Assembly: GCF_030936135.1 (NCBI RefSeq)
Contig: NC_082611.1
Location: 9,005,001-9,069,000, forward strand
DNA: 64,000 bases
Direction: 5' to 3'
DNA from: Gavia stellata
Lineage: Eukaryota; Chordata; Aves; Gaviiformes; Gaviidae
Below the pieces are notes generated by a model, which saw only the letters and a program-made list of their open reading frames with translations, did not search any database and had not been told where the DNA came from. Position numbers and translations under genes: made by a program. How positions within the stretch are numbered: position 1 is the first letter of the stretch; each line of letters starts with the position of its first letter. Below, in pieces: positions 24,201 through 36,200 of the stretch.

Positions 24201-27200
24201 CCACTTCAAAGGTAACAAAAGGAGTGGAATCTTTAGAAGCAGTATTCTCTTTCCTATCTTCTAATTAAATACCTAGTTAAGATCTTCAGGTCAAAACACA
24301 CTTATTTAAAAGTTTATATTTTAAAGAAGTAATGAGCTAACCCACAAAAAGTCTAAAGCTGCATATTATTAACTGACAACAACATTAAGTTCTGTGGTAT
24401 CTCAAGCCGTATAAAGTCACAGGAAGTAGAGAGGGTAGAACAGTCTGAAAGTAGATCATATTCATGGATTCCATATGACAAGAAGCTGGCTACATTTCTC
24501 AAATGCAATACAGAATACTTAAACCCCCACAACAATACGCAATCAAATGTAATGTTTGAAATTAAGCTCCTTGTTACAAATAGTCTTTTTCCTGTAAAAG
24601 TATCATTAACATTCCCAAGATGACTAAGTAATTTTGCAACATGTAGGAGTTTCTTTCCAGCTGTTTCCTCTGTTTACAAAGTCTAGATCAAGAGGGATAA
24701 AAAATAAGATTCTTCTATGGAAACAGTTCAAGTATGAACAGGCCCAACTCTTCTAAACCCAGAGTCAGGTTCTTACCCTCTCTCTATGATCCAGATCTTC
24801 TAGCTCACTTCTCTTTTCACTGGGATATCCACTGTCTCCACCATTTTCAAAATCCTACAGAAGATAAGAACAAAACATCACAGCATTAGCACTACCCTTT
24901 GTAAGGATCTCAGCTTGACATTTCCCACAGATAAAACCTTCTGCTGGTTCAATGAGATATGTTGGATGGATAAACTGGATGAAAACGATTGTATGTTGTG
25001 CTACCTCTGGCAGACAGAACAGGACTTAATGCCCCAGAAGGTACTTTCCAAACTTGTGTTCTCTCTTCGATACATAAAAAAAATAATCAAGGACTCACAT
25101 ACTTTATCAAACCAAGAATCCACTTAATATAGTTTTCAGTCTTCAGTGGTAGCCAGTTAAAAGATAAAACAGTAATTGACAGCCCCGGGTACTAAGGCCC
25201 TAGTGTTGGAAAACTCCCATTGCAAACTTGTTGCAGTATCCTCAGGTGAGGTTGTCTAACATCCCACAGCACCAGTATTTGCAGACACCTAATCAGTGGG
25301 GATTCTGTTTAGCTTTCATACCACGGCAGTTGGCACAAGTGCCAAAGACTCAACATGCAGGCAGGGGAACAGACACACACACTTTAATTATCTGTCAAAA
25401 TACACCAGATGCAAATAAATTTCTGGAGGGAAAAAAATAATGAATAATATTTTAAAATAAAATGTTCTTCCTTTATTAGAAACAGCAAATGCATGCAGGT
25501 AATGTGACCTGCAGCAATGAAAGCACCTTTATGTGCTTCTACTGAACAAAGCTTCAGGCAGTCCTTTAAAAGGCACATTCATTAAGGAACTGCAATCTCA
25601 TTTTCTGTTGGAAGGATACTCACCCTTTGGTTATCAAGCTGATCATAGTCTTTGTGAACCAAGTTATCTACCTCATTGAACACAGGCCAACCTAGGAAGA
25701 AAAATATTTGCTTCTTATTGTAAGGATAACATCCTTGAGGAGAAAGCTCTAGATACCATCATTTCACCGCAGTTTTTTCACAGAAGCATCTGTGCATTAA
25801 TTATCTACATAGAAGTACTTCTAGTTTTATTTCTGCTCAAAAAGGAATGCTAGAGACAAGTATTCTGGACTAAATACAACATGCCGTTGCGTTTAAAACC
25901 AACAAAATAAAACAAGTCACTGCTAAATGTTCAGGTACGCTCCAAGGAAGTTATGTATGAGGCTCACTCACTAAGCATGTCCATCTTCTGGCTGTGAGGG
26001 GTTGCTGAGGAAGGAGAGCAGGGTAGAGAGTCAAATGCTACATCGCTCATGCTTTCATCTCCAGAGTTTTCAGACAGGCGGAAGAGCAGAGGAGGCCGAC
26101 TACCAGAGACTGTTCTCACCCGGCTGCTGCCACATTTTTCCTCTGTGCCACGGAGAATTGTTTGAGCAGATTCCTTGGCAAATTAACAAGAAAGTCCCAT
26201 GAATAATGCTTCTCTGTATTCTAAGCATGCTACAGAAGCCAAAATGAATGTTTATTAGGAGTCCTCTACAAAAGGGGGGGTATAAATACGTGCATGTATA
26301 CATAACTACTTGCTTTGAAAAATTCTACACCTCAAAAAAATATCAAGTCCCGGCATTGCTACAGTCAGAGAGAGTTCTGTTTAGGACTGAATTTCATTCA
26401 AAGTGTTTCATCAAGTCCCATTCCCACTAATACCCGTTGAAACTGAGATCAGCTAAAGACGAGCAGATCTATTCTTTTTTTCTCCCCAAATTAGGTTTGT
26501 GAGATACAAAACTTACTAATGATTTCAACATTCAAAGATATACTTGGTCCTAAATATACATATGTTATACAAGGCTCCCTATTAATTAAAGCTACAGCAT
26601 TAATTCAGAGACAAGTAGGGATAAGTCAACTTTAAAGTGCTGTATTTTAAACTGCAACATTAGTAATTAAGGTGGTTTTATTTGCCATGTAAATACTGTA
26701 TTTCAGTTTTCTTTACAGGGCTTTTAAAGTTAAAATTAACCAGCTATACTGCTTAGTTACACTTTTTTCATCAAGTACTTACAAGCAATTTTTTATTACA
26801 ATCCAAGGCATCTTTCTCTTTGGATGAAAGATCAAATGGTGCAAGCCCCATGCTTTTGCATATCTTGTTGCAGAAATGAGAATGAAAGAACAAGGCCATA
26901 CCTCGAACACCTATGGCATTAAAAAAATAGAGTGAAGAAAGGGTTTACTCAAAGCTTATATGATGGTTTACTTATTAAAATCTGTAAGTCCCAAAGCATT
27001 TTCTGAAAAGTCAGAAGAGAAAGAAAGTGCTTTGTAGCACACACAGCTCAACCCACTTCCATTTTATTTAACACCTGCAAGGGCTTTTCACTCTCTCTGC
27101 AAGAGAGAGTGAAAGGAAGTCTGCAAAATCTTCAAAAGCTATGTATGCACAGGATACAATAAAAAATTCATTTGGCTGCATCACTGAGAAACATGCCTTA

Positions 27201-30200
27201 ATTTGATCCTGCTTACAAAACTTGCTGTGTCCTATGAACAACTTCATGTATGGACACTTGGAGCTTTAAAGATATGCAAGGCATATCTCTCCACCTTTAG
27301 CTGTATCCATTCCTGCAATGTGGCAAGGAAATTAAAGGCCATGATTATTGCTCTCACACTGTAGGAAGCTACTTAATTTAATTACTTGTTTGGTTTCAGA
27401 GTAGACCAGGAGACATGAGCCAATATCACCTCTCATTTTAAATCTGCCCATGCATGACAGCTGCCCTGTTCAGGGACTCCTTACAACAGAACTTCCACAG
27501 CTTTTTGCAAGACCCTAAGAAATGTGCCTGCTCACTCAGCCATGTAGCAGCTACTCAGCAGATAGCTGGGAAAAGAAAATAAGCATCCATTAGCATGTGA
27601 AACACGATCATTGATTTTACCTAGGTTGCCATCTCCAAAATCTGTACCATTCTCTGTATGGATCTGAGGGTCTGTGTAAAGATCTCCAACTCCCTGGATA
27701 TCAACAATAATGAGTTGGTGCCCTGAGCGCTCAAAGGTGAAGTGACTAAAGGCCTAGGAAAAAACATAAAATATGTTTGAGAAAACTCTCCCTTGATCTA
27801 CATATTCACCTCATAAATGGGCAAAGAAGTCTGATAACCCTATTGGTGAAATATAACTGGTATAAACACCATGATGAAAGCAATGAGAGACTAAAAGCAT
27901 GTAGTAGATTGCTTCTCCAACCTGCCCCCACTCAGAGATGGGCTAAAAGAGGTAAGGTGAAAAGCAGCAGTGGGAACACGCAGGGGAGAGGAGATTGCTT
28001 TATTCCTCCTTCCTGTACTGGAGATTCTGTTTTCCACTACAGTCTTCACCTTAAGAAGTGGTGAGCTGCCTGGCAGAGGGAACAACAGTGGGCTCTGAAG
28101 CCAGTGCATGGTAAGTTCTGCATAAACATCCTGGCTGTGCCTGTGGATCTCCAAGCTCTGCAGCCCTGGGACACTGCTTCCTTCTGCCAACAGGCAAAGG
28201 TCTGCCACATTTTGAAGGAGGAAAAAAAAAAAAGTGAGCATCACCACAAATTCTCCTTCCCCTACTATGCCCTCTGGGAGGTCCCCCTGCACAGCTGATG
28301 TGGCTCTACATTCATGTACCAGATAATGAAATGTACGCTTGTACTCTTTAAATGCAGCATTTCAAGAATCAGGTATAAAAAGCCCTTCTCTTTGGCATAA
28401 AGCTGAGACATTAGGAATCTTCTGGGAAGGCCTCCAAAAAGGCACTGCCAGGCCTGGGGGAGGTGACTGGTGATGATAGACAAACATTTTAAATGCAGCA
28501 AATCTCATGGAACATTTTGTTCCCAACCTGTGAAAGCATAGCACTGATTCAGTATAAAAAAAGACAGCCCAGAACATAAACTCTCTGCTTACATTAAGCA
28601 TCATGACAAATACCTTAAAAATAGGGGGGAAAAAATGAAGAGAACAAAACCCTCAAGCCCCAGTAAAACGCTCCTTTGCTACACTGACGACTTTGCATTT
28701 TTCGCCAGTATTTTAAAGTTCTTTTATGAGATCTAAGAATTAGTTGAAATCTGTACTTGTATTTCTATATGCAATCTCACATTCACCTATTCAGAGATTG
28801 TACCTGAAAAAAAGATTCTTATATGCAAATGGACTAGGTGTTTAGTTACATGAGTTGGGTACTTGTCACCTCCTTTTGTATATTACATGAGGCACCAGAA
28901 GACTACTTAGTACATAGTACATGAGAGGTCTCTCTCCCTGCCTTAATTTGAAGAGAGTTTGAAATATGTCAATGCCTGCAATTATAATTAGAGTCAAAGG
29001 GCTTAAGGTTTCCAAAGATTATTAACCATGTTCAACTCAACTAAAACCAACTCACACTGAAATGCAATAAATAAGCACTCAGTGCTCGAAAGAGCAGGCC
29101 CCAAATAAGAGGCAGACATACTGCAAAAAGAAAAATTAATTTGGCATTGTACTGGAAAGCCTGCAGTTTCCTTTCTTGGCAGTAATGCAAGATCTCTGGA
29201 CAGAGCCAAGAAATTCCCTGCAGCAGACTCCCCAGAAAGCATTAAATGAAGCCTCACTTGTGGAGTAAGACGAATGTTGTCATCTCGCACAAATCCAGAA
29301 TTTGAGTTGTATTTGATGTATTTGCCCTCAATGTAATGCTCCAGATGAAAGAGAGGCTTTCCAGGTCTGTTCTTCATTTCAATGATACAGGTCTGTACTA
29401 TATCCACCTGGGGAGGGAAAGAAAACAATGACTAACAGAATACTATCTTCAGATCAAAGTGTGTGTGAATCTTCCAGCTGTGAAAACTTTCCCAATGAAA
29501 GAAGCTGAACAATTGCAAAGATCTGTCCGTTTAACAAGGGGGTGGGGTTAAGAGTCACATGCTTCTTAGGTTATTGGAGGAATTCCATAAATTAAAAGCA
29601 GTCACTTCAAAACAACTCACTTCTGCAACAAATCCCTCCAAAAAATTCTTAGTAAGTGTTGGCTTTCTGTTTTATTTTTGTGGGTACCTTAATAGTACAC
29701 TGCAAAGAGTCTGTTCCCAGAGAGCAAAACATAGAGTAACCATGGCACAACTTGAAGAAATGCCTCTTCAGAGAAGGGCTGAAGACTTCTACCAGTCACA
29801 TATTTCCGCATCCTGCCTCACCTCTTTCTGTCCCAGACACATTCCTAAAGAAGAAACTATCACAACCCTCATTTTGCTTTACATCTTTTCGCTCACAGGG
29901 CATTTAAGACTTCTAGATTTCTAAATTCCTCTCTGTGCACTTCACTCTATACCTCACCTTGCTTTTGTGAGACAGGTAGTTATTAACTAACCCTCATATA
30001 GGAGGCAATGTACATAGTCTACATATTCAAAAGCACTCATTTTGGCTATTAAATTGTCAAGGCCCCCACACTGAGGCATACTTCTTGACCCAAGCATCTT
30101 GTCACATGTCACACACAGTCTGTAGTACAGCCAAGAGCAGGAACCAAGATACCACAGTGCATGTACAGAACCCTTCCTACAAGCTGCCTCTTCCACCCAT

Positions 30201-33200
30201 TTGAAGTCATAGTTACACTCAAGCATTCAGTACCAGCTGCAGATTAAAGGGACTTGACAGCTTAATTGATACATACCATGGACATAACAAAGAGGAGCTA
30301 CTGGATGGGGGTGAATGACAGTTGCAGTCCTTCATCCCTGCACTTTAGTCTCCTGTCTTTTAGCAAACTGATTGCTGCTGGAGGTGTTTTTGTCCAGGAC
30401 ACAGTGGCCAGCTTTGACCAGCAGCTATCCAACTTACCATCATGGAAAAGCACAAAGCTATGCTGGCTGTACAAAATGTTTAGCATGAACTAGAAATACA
30501 GCCAGCAAAGCAGCAGAATCACCTCTTCCTGAATCCTGTGTGTTTATGCACATCCCTAGCATAAAGGATGGGAACTTTCTTGATACTCTGAGCCCAGTCT
30601 GACACTCCAACCACCTGGGAGCTTTGTACATCTAATGCTTTGCACTTAACACAATGTGCTAGTATTGTCACTGAGACACCTAAAGGAAACAAAGCCACAG
30701 TATCTTAATTTTTTGGAAAATTCCTGATTGCTCCTCAGAAATCTGTGTTTGAATAGCTTCATAAAGTTATTCAGGTTTCCAGCTCTTCTTAAAAATCAAT
30801 GCTAGTTAGGCATTTAGATAGGTTTACAAGATTTAAGCATCTACCTTCCTGGAGCACTAACAGTTAAGTGCTTGCTGAGACTGCTGCTGGCAATAAATTC
30901 CGTGACATCTTTGGTTATCTCAAAAGCAGCTGGGCAAATATCAAAAAGAGCAATACAAACACCGTTTTATTTTGGTCTTCAGTCAACAGCTGAGAACAGT
31001 CAGACATGCACAAATACACAGCCCCCAATTCTGGAAATATAAAGCAATTTCTGCATTTATTTTGTTAAAAATCAGCTACCCTTTAATGGAAAACACAGCA
31101 GGGCAGAAGAATCGATGTAAGCAATTAAATTTAATGGAATGTGGACCAGTAATTGCCTCTAAATCCATTTGAAAACTAATCTAATAGGAAGGCAAGACTG
31201 CATTTTTGCTTAGCAAGATCTCTGAATGTACCTGTTTTGGTGGCTTGTGCCGGTTGTACTCTTCTCCCCAGAGTTTTGCTTCCATCTGAAGTCGGACATC
31301 CTCAAAATACACATCCCTGCCCACACTCTCTATGTATTGCTTGGCAACATAGTTATAGGCACCTTTCCAGTTCTGCGTGTGTAAGAAGTTGGACAGCTTT
31401 TTCCTGAAAGACAAATCAATCATTGATGAAGAGAAAACCAAGAATTTTAATTCCATCTTCCCCATTTCTTTGCCTGCATGGACAGAGCCAGGCCCCAAGA
31501 TCAGCATTACCCTCAGTCATTTACCAGATATTCTAGCTGAAAAGCGAAGGACAGGTTGAGGGCAAGGGAAAAAGCAACATCCCATATGAATGGCTGGGAC
31601 GTGCCAAGGTGCCTGTTTGGTTTGACTGCAGCTACTTCTATTCTGAACTTCCTCCCCTTCTCATTTCCTTTCCTTCCCCACTCCCCTCAAATCCAAACTA
31701 TGAAGGGTTGGTGCCACCTCAATGCCCTGTTCTAATGTCAACAATTATTTTCTGCAGAAATTAACAGGGAGTAGCCTTTCAAACATGAACTGAGAGGAGA
31801 AAACCCACTCCTATGGTAAGGGCGAACTGCTCCCTTCTCAACACGCAGGGGTGACTACTTAGTATCCCCCATGACCCCAGAAGGAAAACTGCACATGAAA
31901 GTCCTTCTCATGATGTAGCTTTTAACTTTTGTTGATGTGCAAATCTTTAATTCACAGATCTCTCAAGAGTTGGGGAAAAAGGAAAAAAAAAAGACTTTAG
32001 GACTTTGACAACAGAGAATCTGCTGGCTGTCAACAAATGGATTAAGCAGGTACCCAGTGGTTGCAGAAGATGCCAACATTCAAGTGAAATGGGGAAAAAA
32101 ACCCCACTGTTATCAAGAATTTCAAAGTAGACACAGTCTTCTTTCCTAGAGCAACCTCATCCATTTGTATGGGACAAGGAGGAAAGCACTCCTCTCCATC
32201 ATGTTGTGTCGTGTCATCCCCCCCAAGAACTTAATTCAACAGCGAAGATGACAGAAAGGTATAAAAACCCTCTACTGTGGCAGCAGTGGTATTGCTGGAG
32301 ACCCCAGCCAACGCCCAGCCAGTCTAAAAGGGGAGGAGGAGTATGGAGTATCTAGAGTAAGGCATGGCTGGCTACCGAGCAGTTCTCATATTCCGCTCAG
32401 TAACAAACAAATGGTTCTCTGAGCCTTTCTTGGTGCCATGGCAAATTGTACATTTGGAGAACCAAGTTGCAGTACTCAAAGTTTCAGCCCTCCCCCTCCT
32501 TCCTTTCCTCTCTCCCTCTCAAGACCTTGGTGCAGAGGTAGAAGTACAGGGACGCTCTAAAGGCAAAGCAACTTCAGATTGTCCGTCCCCCTGCAGGGAT
32601 AGGCAGACAGTTGCTATAACACAGGCCTTGGAAAGAAGGAATGAGCAAGTGAGATAAGAATTTCAGCCAGGATTTGAAACCTTTCCAGTTCTCTGAAGAA
32701 ACAAATTTCTCTGCATAAAACAAGCCAGCTCATGTGCTCTTCCAAAGCCAACATTCTCTGAAGTTCATTGAGCCAAGTGCAGCTAATGCTGTCACTGTAA
32801 TGAATAAAGACTTGCAGAGCTGCAAAAATCTAGGAGAGCACGCTCCATATGGGAAATATCAGTGCACCACTGAGAGTTATGGAAAATCCAGGAGTAGGAA
32901 GCTGACATATGAGTTATGTTTTCTTTGAACAAGAGGTTAAGGCAAAGCTGCAAAGACAAATTTCTGTTTATGGCACTACTCAAGATATTCTATAAAAGGA
33001 AATTTGGTCATTCAGAAACAAGAGCTAAAAGCAATGTCAGCAGGCTAAGATTTGTTACTTCCTAGGCGTCATTCGCTGCTGTATCTATCTGGCTTTGCAA
33101 GAACAGAGCCACCACCATGAACTGATACTGAAACAATGCCAAACTGGAGGACCAAGGGGTTACTCTTCCCCCTTTTTCCTCAAGTTCAAAACATCACTTT

Positions 33201-36200
33201 TTGTCATTCAGGAGTTTCTCTCTTTCTAGAAGTGAAACCAGACGTGAAATGCAATTTCTCTGGATTCTGCAGTTGGAAAGAGGGGGGAGTGGCCTTAAAC
33301 ACACACAGGTACATCTTCCAGGAAACATTCATTTCCAGAGCCTGGAAAGGGTGGGGTACTCTTCTAGCACGAACAGATTTATAGCTAGATGCTGATGCCC
33401 GCAACCGTATTTGCTAACGAAAGAAAATTTCCTCCTCTGTCTTCTCCCACACTCTACCCTTCTGGAAAGAATAACTGTTAGTATTCAAGCTCTGCCTTAC
33501 TCAGAATAAGATTATTCTGGTACACGTGATCCGTGGTAAACGCTGGGAGGATAACCTTCTTTACTGAGGGAGGCTTTCTGAGTTGAGATTGCACCATCCA
33601 GCTATTCTTTTGCCTTTTCCCTGCCTAACTACAGGCCTCAAGTTGGCCTTCAGGCTGCACACACCTACAGCCTCATATAAAATTCAAAGATATTTTAGCA
33701 CACTAGGAGCATAGAAACAAAAGTAGCTGCTTCTGTACTTTTATGAATATTTTGCCTCCAAGAGATGGTGGAAATAACATAAATTTATGAATTGCTAATT
33801 GGTGGGCTGGAATTGGACACGATTGCATGATATCCATTCCACTGCAGTTCCAGTACAGGCAATGGCTTGACTTTCCAAAGCAAGCTCACTGGATGCCTGC
33901 ATCACGCTTGCTTGTGCTTCCCTTAAGAGAACGTTATCCTTTCTGAACCCCACTCCCCGTGCTACAGCTGGAGTCACACAAACAGGAATAAACCTCTCAG
34001 CTATGCCTTTTAGAAAGGCACAGCAGGGAGCTAATGGGGAGCCGCACTTTACACAATTTCCACCACACCTAAGCGAAATTCCAGTCACCACAGAAGAAAA
34101 TACTGCATGGAGGCCAACAAAGACAAAGCCAGCAGATACTTACGTTCTGAAACACTCTCGCATTGCTCCACGGCCAAAAGGCTAGAGAAAAGAAGAAGAA
34201 AAAACAAAAACCCAGCATTGTCATTTCCACAAAGTTAATTCCTAACCAGTAAGAGACACAACCATGTCTTCCCCCTTTATATCCTGCAGAAAGCAGTTCT
34301 CAAACAGGCTCTATGCAATATCTGCCTCTTCAAAGAAAAGTGAAAACCCACTGCCAGTTTAAGTAGGAATCTGGGGAAAGACACTGGGAATAAGCCCCCC
34401 TCAACATCCCATGGAGCAGACATGATATGTCTTAAAGAAGCCATTTAAATTCTCTCTCCAGTTTGGAGTCTGCTCTGTTGTGACTGCCTAGAGAAGCTGG
34501 CTTCACAGACCTCATGCTCTCCGTGTTTAGGCTTCCATACAGGATGTGCCAAACAGAGCATTATCTCCTGAGATGCCAGATATTATGTCAGTAGCACAGA
34601 GCAAGGCGATTTCAACGCACCACCAACCCCATGATTTAATCGGGAAGAGACAGTAACTCCTACCCTCACATACCGAAAATTCAGTCTGTTTTCATCCTAA
34701 GAGCAGAAATTATTTGAAAGCACACAAAATAGTAGGACTCTTGCCAGGCAGGGAGATGAGGCCAGCAGGAAATGGGAGGACTGAAATGGGAGGGAGATCA
34801 CTGGGAAAGAACAAATGCCTCACGTTGCTGATGGGGAAGGGCTGACTCCATGTTCTACTCTACGCTAGGGAGAAAAGGCTGTTGGGACACCAAAACATAA
34901 TGGATGAGCTGAGGAAAAAGAGAGGTAGGAGAAAAGAATGACATCGAGACTTCAGAACTTCTGTATCAGGAAAACATCTTGCTGACACTATTCAGTAACA
35001 GGAAGGAAATGACAAATTTGGCTGCTAATAAACACGAAGGACAGTGTGATCTTACTTGTGAAGCCATCTTGATGAGGACTTCATCTTCAACCCAGTCCCC
35101 AGTAACTGCATTGTACCTGCAAAATCAGAAGATGTGCCTCTTAGAAAAATGCAGGGGGAACCCAAATCCTCCCATCCCCAGCACCTATCCTTCCTTATTT
35201 CTAGCTGACTGCTAAAAAGTGCTGCTGCCACTCCAACACAAAAACTTCTAATCTTCCCACCACACTCCTGCCCTCCTTGCTTCGGTCGGGAAAGAAGAAA
35301 TATGTATAGCTCTTTGAAGAGACACTGAATCCTATTGACAATGAACAGATTCCGCTCCAGAAACTAAACTTTTGTAACTACAAATTAGGCTTTATCTGCT
35401 TTGACATTGAATCTCCTCTGTGATGCCTAGGCAGTACACTGGGGGCAGAAAGAGCCTTACCAAGCCCTACACACTGGACAGGTTGCCTGCCCCAACCGTG
35501 AGCTTGCATAAACATGGGTCTGGCTGGGGATCTGCCACAGGACTGTGGAGGGTGCGAGCAGAACGCAGCACCAGCTGTGGCTGTGAAAAACAGAGGGGCC
35601 AAGAACTGCCCAACACTGCCCCAAGAGAGGAGCAAGTCTCTGCACAACCCTATGATAATACAAAGAGTATGACTGTGGTTTCTCCCCACCCCCTTAACTC
35701 CCAACACAGTAAAAGCCAAATTGAGAAACACAGCGGTTGAATTACCAACGCATGATTGTTTCCAGCCTGATTCCCCCAACCTGTACCAAGTACTTCATGC
35801 ATGCAGACACCCCAGATACCCCCTTATATATTCTCTATCACCCCACTTTGCAGCAGACAAAAGAGGTAGAAACAGGAATATCAGAGCCATCTCTTTTTAA
35901 TAGGGTATTCGAGTAGCCCTAAACCAGTATTATCACTTATTTGTATTTTAAAATATGCAAACTATTTCAGGACTGTGTGGCTGACCAGGGGCAGATGCAG
36001 TCTATGCGAAAGAAGAGCACTGCGTGACAGTGTTACTAGATTGGAAGGGAGGCCTCCCCAAACGCTGATGCTAAGTGGTAATTAACTGGCCTCTAACTCC
36101 TACCCCTTCCACCCAGAAACCTGTGTCAGTAGGGTAAACGTTTTGGCAAAGCCTGTGCTAAAGCACTAAGAATAGTTTAAGGGCCAAACTCTGTTTCAGC

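Noticed and set aside
32364-32657. 97-codon plus-strand frame antisense in EEF2K
   Set aside because: No conserved motif or splice partner; length is within chance for this much sequence.
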